Shown here piece after piece: positions 47,109 through 56,544 of a stretch of DNA of 64,000 bases. The notes under the pieces are model-generated. The model did no database searches. It was not told where the DNA came from and saw only the letters and a list, made by a program, of their open reading frames with translations. A program made the position numbers and the translations under genes. The number at the start of each line of letters is the position of its first letter. Positions within the stretch are counted from its first letter, which is position 1. The stretch comes from Oscillatoriaceae cyanobacterium M7585_C2015_266 (GTDB lineage Bacteria; Cyanobacteriota; Cyanobacteriia; Cyanobacteriales; Oscillatoriaceae). The DNA is taken from positions 1-64,000 of the forward strand of contig DVEG01000006.1 of assembly GCA_015295835.1 (NCBI GenBank), read 5' to 3'.

Positions 47109-47819
47109 ATGGAAATACTGATAGTTGAAGATGAACCAGAAATCGCACGGCTAATCCAACACACCCTAGAAGCAGAAGGATTCTCCTGCCGCCACTGCCG
47201 CGACGGCGTCAATGCACTGCAAATCTTTCGTGAACAACAACCAGACTTGATAATACTAGACTTAATGATTCCCGGCTTAGACGGGCTGGAAGTGTGCGCC
47301 CGCATCCGCCAAAAACCGGGAAGTAAAGATCCGTATATTTTAATGCTGACGGCAAAAGGAGAAGAAATAGATCGAGTCATCGGGCTATCTACTGGTGCCG
47401 ATGATTACATGGTCAAGCCCTTTAGTCCCAGAGAATTAGTGGCCAGGGTGCGGGCGCTGTTACGACGCAGCCTGCGGCAGGGCGGGCAACAGCAGCTCTA
47501 TCGCACACAGCATTTCACGGTAGACGTAGAGCGGCATATTGCCTGCCGCCACAACAGCCCCGAAGAATCAGAAACTCTCAACTTGACGAGTTTGGAATTT
47601 AACCTGTTGGCCACTTTTGTTAGCTATCCTAATCGCGTCTGGAGCCGAGCGCAGTTAATTGAAAAACTCTGGGGGGATAACTTTTTTGGCGACGAGCGAG
47701 TCGTCGATACTCATGTTGCTCGGTTGCGCAAAAAAATTGAGCCTGATCCAGCCAATCCCATCTATATTAAAACTGCGATCGGGGTGGGTTACAAATTTGA
47801 AGACTCAGCGGTTTTCTAA
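47109..47819 (+). CDS. OmpR-type response regulator opening the proteostasis block
   Basis: 236 residues: receiver (about 1-118) with Glu7/Asp8 pocket, phospho-acceptor Asp51 in DLIILDLMIPG, Thr and Lys in DDYMVKPFS; winged helix (about 135-233) with LTSLEFNLLATF and ERVVDTHVARLRKKIEPDPANP. It is first of eight same-strand genes and is followed by a weak terminator. The only kinase gene nearby is at 55056, at the other end of the block, making it the likely partner. An SD-like GGGAAAG precedes the ATG. Confidence 0.9.
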   Translation: MEILIVEDEPEIARLIQHTLEAEGFSCRHCRDGVNALQIFREQQPDLIILDLMIPGLDGLEVCARIRQKPGSKDPYILMLTAKGEEIDRVIGLSTGADDYMVKPFSPRELVARVRALLRRSLRQGGQQQLYRTQHFTVDVERHIACRHNSPEESETLNLTSLEFNLLATFVSYPNRVWSRAQLIEKLWGDNFFGDERVVDTHVARLRKKIEPDPANPIYIKTAIGVGYKFEDSAVF

Positions 47820-47845
47820 TTCGGAAATTACGAAAAATATTGGGG

Positions 47846-47878
47846 ACAGAACCGTACCCATTTTAACGGCTGTTTTTC
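47846..47878 (+). terminator. Probable terminator after the response regulator
   Basis: ACAG-AA-CCGT (47846-47855) pairs with ACGGCTGT (47866-47873), leaving a two-base bulge, followed by T5 and CC. It is about 27 bases after the regulator stop and could separate the regulator from hsp20. Confidence 0.5.
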
Positions 47879-47964
47879 CTATTTTAAATATCAGAAGGAG
47901 GCAGCAAATAAAAGCCTCGACTGAAAAACTGTAAATTAACTGTAAATTAGAGGAGGGAAAATTT

Positions 47965-48405
47965 ATGGCAATCATCAGACGTTGGGAACCTTTCCGGGAA
48001 ATCGAAACGATACAACGGGAAATGAATCGCCTGTTTGACCGATTGATGGCTCCGACAAAAACAGAAGAGCTCGGAGAATTTATCCCAGCAGCAGAAATGC
48101 ATGAAACCCCCGATGCTCTCCACCTGAAAGTAGAAGTGCCGGGGATAGATCCTAAAGATCTCAATGTACAAGTGACAGCCGAATCCGTAAGCATTAGCGG
48201 TGAGCGTAAATTTGAGAGCAAGACAGAAGAAGCTGGCTTCACTCGCAGCGAATTTCAATACGGTAAATTCCAACGCGTGATTCCGCTGCCGGTACGAATT
48301 CAAAATGATAAAGTTAGTGCCGAATATAAAAACGGCATTTTGAATATTACCTTACCGAAAGCGGAAAGTGAACAGACTAAAGTTGTCAAGATTAATCTGA
48401 GCTGA
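47965..48405 (+). CDS. hspA: Small heat-shock protein Hsp20 (HspA)
   Basis: 146-residue alpha-crystallin chaperone that holds unfolding proteins for DnaK/ClpB. N-terminal arm RRWEPFREIETIQREMNRLFD, alpha-crystallin domain (about 40-135) with LHLKVEVPGIDPKDLNVQV, and the A-x-x-K-x-GIL motif as VSAEYKNGILNITLPKAE. The oligomer-locking IxI-type tail is present as VVKINLS. GAGGAGGG is eight bases before the ATG. No CIRCE element (TTAGCACTC-N9-GAGTGCTAA) is upstream, so HrcA control is unlikely. Confidence 0.96.
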   Translation: MAIIRRWEPFREIETIQREMNRLFDRLMAPTKTEELGEFIPAAEMHETPDALHLKVEVPGIDPKDLNVQVTAESVSISGERKFESKTEEAGFTRSEFQYGKFQRVIPLPVRIQNDKVSAEYKNGILNITLPKAESEQTKVVKINLS

Positions 48406-48572
48406 AGGAATTTAGTAGGTTGGGAAAATTAGAATGATATTTTCCCACGTGAAAGTTACTAGATTTAGGATATCAAGAAATTAAGTAAGGGAATGGAGAA
48501 GTAAAAAAAGCTAAAAAATATCTCCATTCCTATCTAAAATAGCCGCCACCTAAAAGTTAGGAGCTAAAGGCT

Positions 48573-50471
48573 ATGGCTAAAGTCGTAGGAATAGATTTAG
48601 GAACAACAAATTCATGCGTGGCTGTTATGGAAGGGGGGCAGCCAGTCGTGATTGCCAATGCTGAAGGGCAAAGAACCACTCCTTCTGTTGTGGCGTATAC
48701 AAAAAATGGCGATCGCTTAGTAGGTCAAATCGCCAAGCGCCAAGCAATAATGAATCCAGAAAATACCTTCTACTCCGTCAAACGCTTTATCGGGCGCAAG
48801 TACGAAGAAATCACCCACGAAGCCACAGAAGTTTCCTACAAAGTACTGCGCGACAGCAAAGGCAACGTCAAGCTCGACTGCCCTGCCGCAGGCAAACAAT
48901 TCGCCCCAGAAGAAATTTCCGCTCAAGTTTTACGCAAACTTGTTGAAGACGCCAGCAAGTATCTAGGCGAAAAAGTCACCCAAGCCGTAATCACCGTTCC
49001 AGCGTACTTCAACGACTCTCAGCGCCAAGCCACTAAAGACGCTGGTAAAATCGCTGGTTTAGAAGTTCTCCGCATCATCAACGAACCAACTGCCGCTTCC
49101 CTTGCCTACGGTTTAGATAAAAAGAAAAATCAAACAATCCTCGTCTTTGACTTAGGCGGCGGCACATTTGACGTATCCATTCTCGAAGTCGGCGACGGCG
49201 TATTTGAAGTCAAAGCCACCAGCGGAGATACCCACCTCGGCGGTGACGACTTCGACAAAAAGATAGTCGATTGGCTGGCGGAAGAATTCAAACGCAATGA
49301 AGGAATTGACTTGCGAAAAGATAAGCAAGCTTTGCAGCGGCTTACGGAAGCGGCAGAAAAAGCTAAAATCGAACTCTCTAGCACTACTCAAACGACTATC
49401 AATCTACCTTTCATTACCGCTACGCAAACTGGACCAAAACATCTGGAAATGACCCTGACACGGGCGCAATTTGAATCGCTCTGTTCGGATTTACTCGCTC
49501 GCTGTCGTGCTCCGGTAGAACAAGCCCTGCAAGATGCCAAACTCACGGCTGCCGATATAGATGAAGTCGTACTCGTCGGCGGTTCAACTCGGATTCCTGC
49601 TGTGCAGCAACTGGTGAAGCGCCTGATTGGTAAAGAACCTTGCCAAGGTGTAAATCCGGATGAAGTCGTAGCCGTAGGTGCTGCTATTCAAGCTGGTGTA
49701 CTTTCAGGGGAAGTCAAGGATATTTTGCTATTGGATGTGACGCCCCTATCTCTGGGGGTGGAAACCCTCGGCGGCGTGATGACAAAAATTATTCCTCGCA
49801 ATACGACAATTCCCGTCAAAAAATCAGAGATTTTCTCGACGGCTACAGATGGGCAAACGAGCGTGGAAATTCACGTGCTCCAAGGTGAGCGAGAAATGGC
49901 GGCTGATAACAAGAGTCTTGGAACTTTCCACTTAGACGGGATTCCGCCAGCGCCAAGAGGGGTGCCGCAAATTGAAGTGACTTTTGATATCGATGCCAAT
50001 GGGATTCTGTCTGTCTCGGCTCAAGATAAAGCAACAGGTAAGCAACAGTCGATTACTATTACGGGGGCTTCGACTCTCGATAAGCCAGATGTGGAAAGAA
50101 TGGTTGCTGAAGCCGAGAAATATGCGGAAAGCGATCGCAAGCGTCGCGAACTTATTGACGCCAAGAATATGGCAGACTCGATTATTTATCAATCTGAGAA
50201 ACAGCTGCGGGAGTTGGGCGAACGCGTACCCAAAGGCGAGCGTTCTCGGGTAGAAGGGCTGATTAAAGAGTTACGTGATGCTATGGGTACGGAAAACAGC
50301 GATCGCATCAAATCTCTTACCAATGACTTGCAGCAAGCCATGATGCAAATTGGCAGCGCTATCTACGCACAAGCTGGCGGTACTTCCTCCAATGGGAAAG
50401 CTCACGCTAGCGATCCCAACTCTGGAGGCAACAATGACGTTATTGATGCCGATTTCGTTGAACACCGATAA
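48573..50471 (+). CDS. dnaK: Molecular chaperone DnaK (Hsp70)
   Basis: 632 residues. Nucleotide-binding domain with [27 protein letters not shown] and [18 protein letters not shown]; substrate-binding domain from about 390 with [32 protein letters not shown]; lid and C-terminal Gly/Ser linker ending [10 protein letters not shown]. The C-terminus lacks the long charged tail of cyanobacterial DnaK3, so it fits the DnaK2 type. Neither grpE nor dnaJ is adjacent. 167 bases separate it from hspA, with its own TTAGGAG RBS. Confidence 0.97.
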   Translation: MAKVVGIDLGTTNSCVAVMEGGQPVVIANAEGQRTTPSVVAYTKNGDRLVGQIAKRQAIMNPENTFYSVKRFIGRKYEEITHEATEVSYKVLRDSKGNVKLDCPAAGKQFAPEEISAQVLRKLVEDASKYLGEKVTQAVITVPAYFNDSQRQATKDAGKIAGLEVLRIINEPTAASLAYGLDKKKNQTILVFDLGGGTFDVSILEVGDGVFEVKATSGDTHLGGDDFDKKIVDWLAEEFKRNEGIDLRKDKQALQRLTEAAEKAKIELSSTTQTTINLPFITATQTGPKHLEMTLTRAQFESLCSDLLARCRAPVEQALQDAKLTAADIDEVVLVGGSTRIPAVQQLVKRLIGKEPCQGVNPDEVVAVGAAIQAGVLSGEVKDILLLDVTPLSLGVETLGGVMTKIIPRNTTIPVKKSEIFSTATDGQTSVEIHVLQGEREMAADNKSLGTFHLDGIPPAPRGVPQIEVTFDIDANGILSVSAQDKATGKQQSITITGASTLDKPDVERMVAEAEKYAESDRKRRELIDAKNMADSIIYQSEKQLRELGERVPKGERSRVEGLIKELRDAMGTENSDRIKSLTNDLQQAMMQIGSAIYAQAGGTSSNGKAHASDPNSGGNNDVIDADFVEHR

Positions 50472-50489
50472 TACAGTATCGAGTAAGGA

Positions 50490-50532
50490 AAGTGCTGAGT
50501 TAACAATAAATACTTTCTTAACCTCAGCACTT
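50490..50532 (+). terminator. Hairpin after dnaK
   Basis: AAGTGCTGAGTTAA (50490-50503) pairs with TTAACCTCAGCACTT (50518-50532), leaving one bulged C. A third copy of CTCAGCACTT follows at about 50538. T-rich sequence after the stem is short, so it may be an RNA-processing or partial terminator element between dnaK and the PRC-barrel gene. Confidence 0.5.
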
Positions 50533-50640
50533 CTTACTCAGCACTTATAAATTAATCAAAAAAGCTGCTTAATGTTTAGAACTTTTAACAATATATTAAA
50601 TAAAAATATAAGTACTTTTCATGAACCGAGGTGAATAGTA

Positions 50641-51261
50641 ATGACTAAAGTAATTCGCAGCTTTCAAGCCGTGCAAAGAGTGTGGGTTGACGATAGCGGA
50701 AAGGTGAACTATATAGCCGACTCTCGCGGGTATATTAGGCTACCAGATGCCATAGAATCGGATTTCGAGCGCCTGCACGAACTTTACCATATGGGTATTT
50801 TTTCTCCCCAAGGTGAGCGCCTAGGCTGGGTAGAAGATTTCCTATTTGACTGGAATACTGGCAATATTGCTGCTTATATTATCGGGGGAAATATGGCAGC
50901 TCCTTTTGGCGGACGAGCCGTGCTGTATCCAGAGGATGTGGAAGTCATAGATGCAGAAGCAGTTGTTGTAAAAGAGGGAGCGCAGCTTTCTCGGTTTGAG
51001 AAGGAATCTCAAGGATTGCAAAGCTTTTTGAGTGCAACATCCCGAACTGTTGAGAATCTTGTCAAAACTGTAAGCGAGCGCTTTAAATCTTTGTTTTCTC
51101 CCCAGGGCAAATCCCAAGTTATCCGTGTTAAAATTAAACAAGAAGGCAACGCTTCAAATTCTTTGCCAAAAGCTACTAATTTCCTCCTTTCTCATTGGCA
51201 AAGCTTAACAGACAAATTTCAACGCGCCCTACAAGCAGCTTGGAAAGAGCTTACAAAGTAA
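50641..51261 (+). CDS. PRC-barrel protein of the stress block
   Basis: 206 residues. A PRC-barrel (about 45-105) with GIFSPQGERLGWVEDFLFDWNTGNIAAYIIGG, then a helical region (about 110-206) rich in Lys, Gln and Ser. Family members bind partner proteins through the barrel. It is unrelated in detail to the PRC-barrel protein at 17580. GAGGTGA before the ATG is a good RBS, and 65 bases separate it from the next gene, so the two are probably co-transcribed. Role in proteostasis is inferred from position. Confidence 0.8.
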   Translation: MTKVIRSFQAVQRVWVDDSGKVNYIADSRGYIRLPDAIESDFERLHELYHMGIFSPQGERLGWVEDFLFDWNTGNIAAYIIGGNMAAPFGGRAVLYPEDVEVIDAEAVVVKEGAQLSRFEKESQGLQSFLSATSRTVENLVKTVSERFKSLFSPQGKSQVIRVKIKQEGNASNSLPKATNFLLSHWQSLTDKFQRALQAAWKELTK

Positions 51262-51326
51262 ACATAATTTCTCACTAAAATTCCGCTGTCAATTACCCGC
51301 GTGAGCGCTCAGAGGAGGGATAGCCT

Positions 51327-51602
51327 ATGCCAACGCTACAAACATCCTCCCCCAATCGTCAACCTCACTCATCAATTCTAAACGAAATAATTTTTACTTA
51401 CTTATTTATCTCACTTTGTATAGCTGGTTTGGGAATAATAGCTTTTCAATTACAAGAGTCACTCCTATCCCTGCTCGAATCTCTGCAAAAACGCTCAACA
51501 ATTAGCGATTTTATAATTATTTTGATTTTAGCTTTTGTGATGCCGCTGATTGACGACTTGCTCAGCGGTAACAAAATCATCAAAAATCAAAATATTGGAT
51601 AA
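51327..51602 (+). CDS. Small two-helix membrane protein of the stress block
   Basis: 91 residues: a polar N-terminus, two membrane helices (about 20-42 and 58-78, the second including FIIILILAFVMPLIDDLL) and a short basic tail. AGAGGAGGG is a strong ribosome-binding site. Only 26 bases separate it from htrA, so the two are likely co-translated. I do not recognise a family. Comparable proteobacterial heat-resistance loci also carry small membrane proteins (HdeD, PsiE), but no homology is claimed. Confidence 0.7.
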   Translation: MPTLQTSSPNRQPHSSILNEIIFTYLFISLCIAGLGIIAFQLQESLLSLLESLQKRSTISDFIIILILAFVMPLIDDLLSGNKIIKNQNIG

Positions 51603-51628
51603 AAATTAAGCTTGTCGAGGAGAAAACG

Positions 51629-52852
51629 ATGTCAGATTCCGAAAAAAACCTCAATCCTTGGCGGCATCTCGGCAGCCACGCTCTGACTGTGGTGTTGAGT
51701 GTAGCCTTAACTGTAACAGCTTTGCACGCATTTCCTAACTTATTACTTCCCAAGCTTTCATCTTTATCTCAAATAACTACGGCTCAGCCGGCTGTTGCTA
51801 GCATTCCCAAACCGCAATCCGACAGTCGTAGTTTTGTCGCCGCTGCCGTAAATCGCGTCGGACCTGCTGTGGTGCGAATCGATACTGAGCGTACTATCGT
51901 TGATAATACCCCCGATCCGTTTTTTGACGATCCTTTCTTCCGCGGCTTTTTCGGAGAAGATTTGTTTCCGAGGATGCCGAAGGAATATCACCAACGGGGG
52001 CAAGGTTCAGGTTTCATCATTGACAGTAATGGCATTATTCTCACCAATGCTCACGTAGTCAGCGGTGCGGATACGGTGACAGTGACGCTAAGAGACGGGC
52101 GCAGGTTTAAAGGGGAAGTGCGGGGGATTGACGAACTCTCAGACTTGGCGGTGGTGAAAATCGACGGGCAAAATTTGCCGATCGCACCTTTGGGAAATTC
52201 TAGTGATTTGAAAGTCGGCGACTGGGCGATCGCAGTTGGCAATCCTCTCGGTTTGGATAATACCGTCACCCTGGGAATTATTAGCACTCTCAACCGTTCT
52301 AGCGCTCAAGTAGGCATTCCTGATAAGCGTCTCGACTTCATCCAAACTGATGCCGCTATCAACCCAGGCAATTCCGGTGGACCACTCGTCAATGAGCGGG
52401 GCGAAGTGATCGGCATCAACACAGCCATTCGCGCCGAAGCTCAAGGAATTGGATTTGCCATTCCTATTGATAAAGCTAAGTCGATTAAAGATAAATTAGC
52501 GCGGGGCGAAAAAATCCCTCACCCCTACATTGGCATTCGCATGACGACACTTACGCCAGAGTTGGCGAAAGAGTCTAATAGCGACCCCAATTCCCCCTTT
52601 ACAATCCCGGAAGTTAACGGGGTATTGACTCTACAAGTAATTCCCAACAGCCCGGCTGCTGCCGCTGGCTTGCGTCGCGGCGACGTGATTTTAGAAATAG
52701 ATGGACAACCCGTGACTTCTGCTGAGAAACTACAGAGTATAGTAGAAATGAGTCGCATCGGTCAGCCTTTGAAATTTAAAGTTCAACGGGGCGAGCGCAT
52801 TGAGATCATATCCGTACGTCCTGGGGAATTGCAAGACGCTCCTCGTTCTTGA
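51629..52852 (+). CDS. htrA: HtrA/DegP-type serine protease (first copy)
   Basis: 407 residues. Membrane anchor or signal (about 18-40), trypsin-like domain with catalytic triad His142 (TNAHVVSGAD), Asp172 (LSDLAVVKI) and Ser249 (NPGNSGGPL), and one C-terminal PDZ (about 300-395, GVLTLQVIPNSPAAAAGLRRGDVILEIDGQPV). One PDZ fits the cyanobacterial HhoA/HhoB/HtrA trio. It degrades or refolds damaged proteins in the periplasm or lumen. A strong terminator follows at 52882. A paralogue is at 60799. Confidence 0.96.
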   Translation: MSDSEKNLNPWRHLGSHALTVVLSVALTVTALHAFPNLLLPKLSSLSQITTAQPAVASIPKPQSDSRSFVAAAVNRVGPAVVRIDTERTIVDNTPDPFFDDPFFRGFFGEDLFPRMPKEYHQRGQGSGFIIDSNGIILTNAHVVSGADTVTVTLRDGRRFKGEVRGIDELSDLAVVKIDGQNLPIAPLGNSSDLKVGDWAIAVGNPLGLDNTVTLGIISTLNRSSAQVGIPDKRLDFIQTDAAINPGNSGGPLVNERGEVIGINTAIRAEAQGIGFAIPIDKAKSIKDKLARGEKIPHPYIGIRMTTLTPELAKESNSDPNSPFTIPEVNGVLTLQVIPNSPAAAAGLRRGDVILEIDGQPVTSAEKLQSIVEMSRIGQPLKFKVQRGERIEIISVRPGELQDAPRS

Positions 52853-52881
52853 TCACCGCATCCCATCTGCGTTTGCAACTG

Positions 52882-52912
52882 GAGAGCAGGCTTATACCTG
52901 CTCTCGATTTTT
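52882..52912 (+). terminator. Strong intrinsic terminator after htrA
   Basis: GAGAGCAGG (52882-52890), loop CTTATA, CCTGCTCTC (52897-52905), then GATTTTTTC. A perfect nine-pair GC stem with a T-run, 30 bases after the htrA stop. It makes PRC-TM-htrA one unit and ftsH-kinase another. Confidence 0.92.
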
Positions 52913-53076
52913 TCTGGCAAAACTCTTTAAAATAAGATTGGAGGGAGGTTTAAGCAAAGTACGTTCTCCAGCCTACATGAATATAAATAGCTAATTTTTC
53001 TCCTGGCTGGAAAACTACTCATATTATAATAGCGATCGCTAGGCAATAAATTTCCCCTGCCGTAGGAGGGCTTTTT

Positions 53077-55008
53077 ATGTCGCTTGAAAATGATAATAAC
53101 CAATTGAAAAATTTTCCAATTTTTCAAAGAATAGGAAAAGGATTATTGCTTTTTATAATAACATTTTTAATTTTTAATTTAGGAATAATTCCTTTTTTTA
53201 GCTCTCCCTCGCAAGAAATGGCTTACAGCGATTTTATAAAACAAGTAGAAGCAGGAAAAGTTGAAAAAGCTATTCTCGGCAAAGACAGGATAGAATATGT
53301 ACTAAAGCCAGAGCCAGATGCGAAAAATAAAAACGAACGCGTTTTCGTTACTATTCCTGTAAACATCGACGTTGAATTGCCAAAAATTCTCCGTGCGCAC
53401 GATGTAAAATTTTCCGCATTACCGCCAGACAATAACGGCTGGATTTTCACATTTTTGAGTTGGATTGTACCGCCCCTGATTTTTTTCGGTATTTGGGGAT
53501 GGCTGTTAAGCCGTGCTCAAGGAGGAGGAGCAGCGGCACTGACAGTAGGAAAAAGCAAAGCCCGCATTTATTACCAAGGCAGTACGGGAGTAAAATTTGA
53601 AGATGTCGCAGGAGTTGACGAAGCCAAAGCCGAACTCGAAGAAATTATCGATTTTCTCAAAAATACCGAAAAATACACGCGCTTGGGAGCAAAAATTCCC
53701 AAAGGCGTTTTACTCATAGGTCCTCCAGGCACGGGCAAAACCCTTTTAGCAAAAGCGATCGCCGGCGAAGCCAGTGTTCCCTTCTTTAGTATTTCCGGCT
53801 CAGAATTTATCGAACTATTTGTTGGCGTAGGAGCAGCCAGAGTTCGAGATTTATTCGAGCAAGCCAAACAACAAGCTCCCTGTATAGTTTTTATTGACGA
53901 ATTAGATGCCCTCGGTAAATTGCGGGGAGGTGCTAATCCCTTCAGCGGCAGTAACGACGAACGTGAACAAACCCTTAACCAATTGCTTACAGAAATGGAC
54001 GGGTTTGATACTAATACTGGCGTAATTATCGTTGCCGCTACCAACCGTCCCGAAGTTCTCGATCCCGCCCTTCGTCGTCCCGGACGTTTTGACCGACAAA
54101 TTTCGATTGCTCGCCCTGATAAAATTGGTCGGGAAGCAATTTTACGTGTGCATGCCAAAAATGTCAAGCTTTCTGAAGAAGTTGATTTACAAAAATTAGC
54201 TGCTCGCACTCCCGGTTTTGCAGGCGCAGATTTAGCAAATCTTGTCAATGAAGCGGCTTTACTAGCAGCACGCAAAAATCGCTCAGCAGTGACGATGGCA
54301 GACTTCAACGAAGCGATCGAGCGGGTAGTAGCAGGGCTGGAGAAAAAATCCCGCGTTCTCAACGAAACCGAGAAAAAAACAGTCGCTTATCACGAAGTCG
54401 GGCACGCACTGGTTTCTACTTTGATGCCGGGAGCAAACCAAGTCGAAAAAATCTCGATCGTGCCACGAGGAGTGGGAACACTGGGCTACACACTGCAACT
54501 GCCAGAAGAAGATCGCTTTTTGATGTTAGAAGATGAAATTCGCGGAAGAATTGCAACACTTCTGAGTGGACGAGCTGCAGAAGAAATAGTTTTTAACAAA
54601 GTATCGACAGGAGCGCTCGATGACATTCAGAAAGCAACAGAACTAGCAGAAAGAGCGGTAACTTTGTACGGCATGAGTGACGAATTAGGACCGATCGCTT
54701 TTGAGAAAATCCAACAAGAATTTCTCGATAGTTTTACAAGCCCTCGGCGTCTAGTAAGCCCCAAAGTGGCAGAAGAAATTGACCGACAGGTGAAAGCTAT
54801 CATCGATACCGCACACCAAATGGCGCTTTTGATTCTTTCTCACAATCGGGAATTATTACAAGAGATAGCAGAAACTTTACTGCAACAAGAAATTCTCGAA
54901 GGAGCGCTCCTCAAAGAAAAACTCAATCAAGTAAAAGCTCCCCCACAGTTAGAAGAATGGTTGCGCTCAGGCAGATTTTCTGAAAATTTACCCCAATTTT
55001 CTAATTAA
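53077..55008 (+). CDS. ftsH: Membrane AAA+ zinc protease FtsH
   Basis: 643 residues. Two membrane helices (about 22-41 and 123-145) flank the extracytoplasmic domain; AAA+ module with Walker A GPPGTGKT (215-222), Walker [11 protein letters not shown] (271-280; ELD rather than the common EID) and [13 protein letters not shown] (333-342); Zn site HEVGH (439-443, commonly HEAGH) with Glu440 catalytic and Asp in [16 protein letters not shown]. All active residues are intact. AGGAGG precedes the ATG. Cyanobacteria have four FtsH proteins, and this one has several substitutions (ELD, HEVGH) that suggest an accessory paralogue rather than the core FtsH2/3. Confidence 0.95.
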   Translation: MSLENDNNQLKNFPIFQRIGKGLLLFIITFLIFNLGIIPFFSSPSQEMAYSDFIKQVEAGKVEKAILGKDRIEYVLKPEPDAKNKNERVFVTIPVNIDVELPKILRAHDVKFSALPPDNNGWIFTFLSWIVPPLIFFGIWGWLLSRAQGGGAAALTVGKSKARIYYQGSTGVKFEDVAGVDEAKAELEEIIDFLKNTEKYTRLGAKIPKGVLLIGPPGTGKTLLAKAIAGEASVPFFSISGSEFIELFVGVGAARVRDLFEQAKQQAPCIVFIDELDALGKLRGGANPFSGSNDEREQTLNQLLTEMDGFDTNTGVIIVAATNRPEVLDPALRRPGRFDRQISIARPDKIGREAILRVHAKNVKLSEEVDLQKLAARTPGFAGADLANLVNEAALLAARKNRSAVTMADFNEAIERVVAGLEKKSRVLNETEKKTVAYHEVGHALVSTLMPGANQVEKISIVPRGVGTLGYTLQLPEEDRFLMLEDEIRGRIATLLSGRAAEEIVFNKVSTGALDDIQKATELAERAVTLYGMSDELGPIAFEKIQQEFLDSFTSPRRLVSPKVAEEIDRQVKAIIDTAHQMALLILSHNRELLQEIAETLLQQEILEGALLKEKLNQVKAPPQLEEWLRSGRFSENLPQFSN

Positions 55009-55055
55009 TGGCAAAATTATAGTAGCAATTTTGCAGGCTTCTCAGCGAAACGCCA

Positions 55056-56147
55056 GTGGCTAAACTAGGGTTGCGAGCGCGCTTATTTTTATCCCACTTA
55101 CTCGTAATGTTAGTGGGAGTCGGCAGTCTCGTCGTCACCGGAAAAATTTCCTCCCCTCGCATGTTTGTTAGCCATCTCGAAAAACTCGAAGGACCAGGTT
55201 TTACCCTACGCTATGCACGCACGGAAATAGTTCGCGGCTTTGAAACAGTTTGGAATCGCACCACTTTCTGGGCAGTAGTTGTAGGTACAACGGCTGCGGG
55301 AGGCTTGAGTTATTTAGTGGCAAAACGCATCGCCCAGCCTTTAATGCAGATGGAACAAATCACCCAAAAGTTTGCCTCTGGAAAAATGGATGAGCGAATG
55401 CCAACTTTGGAAATTCCAGAACTTAATCGTCTTGGCAAAAGTTTCAACCGCATGGCAGCTAGTATCGAAGATGTAGAACATCGCCGCCGACAACTGATTG
55501 GTGACTTGAGTCATGAACTACGCACCCCTCTCACTGTCATGCGGGGCTATTTGGAAGAACTCGCCGACGGCAGAATTGAAGCTTCTACAGAAATTTATTT
55601 GCGGTTGGTAAAAGAAACTAGGCGTCTGGAACGTTTGGTAAATGAATTGCAAGAACTTTCTAAAGCAGAAGCAGGGCATTTGCCAATTAATCTCCAGCCA
55701 GTCAACCTGCGTCCTTTGTTAGAATCTTTAGTGGAAAAATTTTCCGATCAGATACTTGAAAATGGGCCAGTTTTGAAATTAGACTGTCCACCACAATTGC
55801 CTCTGGTACTAGCTGATATCGATCGCACCGAGCAGATACTGATTAACTTGCTCGGCAACGCCCTGCGCTATACTGATCATGGTTCAATTGTCGTCAAGGC
55901 TACAACCGAAGCTGATAAACTATGGGTAGCAGTGACAGATACAGGCACCGGAATCGCTCCCGAAGATTTACCCCACGTGTTTGAGCGCTTCTGGCGAGCA
56001 GATAGAACGCGAGCGCGAGATTCTGGCGGCAGCGGTTTGGGTTTGGCTATTTCTCGTCGCTTGGTAGAATTGCAAGGAGGTCAAATTCAGGTAGAAAGTC
56101 AGTTGGGCGTAGGCAGCACGTTTCGATTTTATCTGCCTTTGGCTTAA
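55056..56147 (+). CDS. HAMP-type sensor histidine kinase closing the proteostasis block
   Basis: 363 residues. Two membrane helices (about 10-28 and 71-89) with only about 40 residues between, HAMP (about 90-145), HisKA with His153 (DLSHELRTPLTVMRG) and HATPase with NLLGNALRYTDHG, DTGTGI and GGSGLGLAIS. The short extracytoplasmic loop suggests sensing of membrane or envelope state rather than a soluble ligand. GTG start at 55056, 47 bases after ftsH, so probably co-transcribed. It lacks an adjacent regulator; the orphan OmpR-type regulator at 47109 is its best partner. Confidence 0.9.
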   Translation: MAKLGLRARLFLSHLLVMLVGVGSLVVTGKISSPRMFVSHLEKLEGPGFTLRYARTEIVRGFETVWNRTTFWAVVVGTTAAGGLSYLVAKRIAQPLMQMEQITQKFASGKMDERMPTLEIPELNRLGKSFNRMAASIEDVEHRRRQLIGDLSHELRTPLTVMRGYLEELADGRIEASTEIYLRLVKETRRLERLVNELQELSKAEAGHLPINLQPVNLRPLLESLVEKFSDQILENGPVLKLDCPPQLPLVLADIDRTEQILINLLGNALRYTDHGSIVVKATTEADKLWVAVTDTGTGIAPEDLPHVFERFWRADRTRARDSGGSGLGLAISRRLVELQGGQIQVESQLGVGSTFRFYLPLA

Positions 56148-56242
56148 TACGGGTTTGTCAAAATTGTCATAAGTCAGCAACGCTAACGACACACCCTACC
56201 TCTAAGCTAAAAGTACTTATGTCAGCTTTTAGCTATCTCACA

Positions 56243-56344
56243 GTGACTGAAATGCTTGTTTCTGCGTTTTTAGTAAGTCTGCTGGTTTTCTCTGGATGGG
56301 CTGCGATCGCCTACCTTTTCCCCCACAGCACTCCCCCAGACTAA
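56243..56344 (+). CDS. Possible 33-residue membrane microprotein
   Basis: GTG 56243 or ATG 56252 opens a frame for MLVSAFLVSLLVFSGWAAI-type single helix followed by a short Pro/Ser tail. It has no Shine-Dalgarno, and ends 27 bases before a promoter. Hydrophobic helices with Gly-Trp-Ala-Ala occur in small thylakoid subunits, but I cannot assign a family. Confidence 0.3.
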   Translation: MTEMLVSAFLVSLLVFSGWAAIAYLFPHSTPPD

Positions 56345-56371
56345 TTCCTGAATTTGCTATCTCGCCTACAT

Positions 56372-56399
56372 TTGACAAGCTCCTCATACATGCTATACT
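56372..56399 (+). promoter_or_regulatory. Consensus sigma-70-type promoter for the ABC transporter
   Basis: TTGACA (56372-56377), 16-base spacer, TATACT (56394-56399) with an upstream TG (TGCTATACT) giving an extended -10. The predicted start near 56406 produces a leader of about 140 bases beginning with the TCGAGG/CCTCGA hairpin. No NtcA site (GTA-N8-TAC) is seen in this region. Confidence 0.8.
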
Positions 56400-56544
56400 C
56401 TTCGAGGTGCAGAAAATGCCTCGATAAAGGGACAAGCCGCTCCTCAATCTAGTTTCCGTAGGGAAATTTAACTTTGGAACTGCCTGAACCAAAGGTTGAT
56501 AGCACTTTTACACTTTTCATACTTGAGGCTTATAGGGGGGAAGT

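Larger units (their letters stand above)
56148..56544. other. Region between the stress block and the ABC transporter
   Basis: About 400 bases containing a possible 33-codon membrane ORF (56243-56344), a consensus promoter (56372-56399) and a leader that begins with a perfect hairpin, TCGAGG (56402-56407) with CCTCGA (56419-56424). Nothing else recognised. Confidence 0.55.

Noticed and set aside
53571-54362. Long minus-strand ORF (263 codons) inside ftsH
   Set aside because: Entirely antisense to the conserved ftsH frame; composition reflects the complement of that gene.
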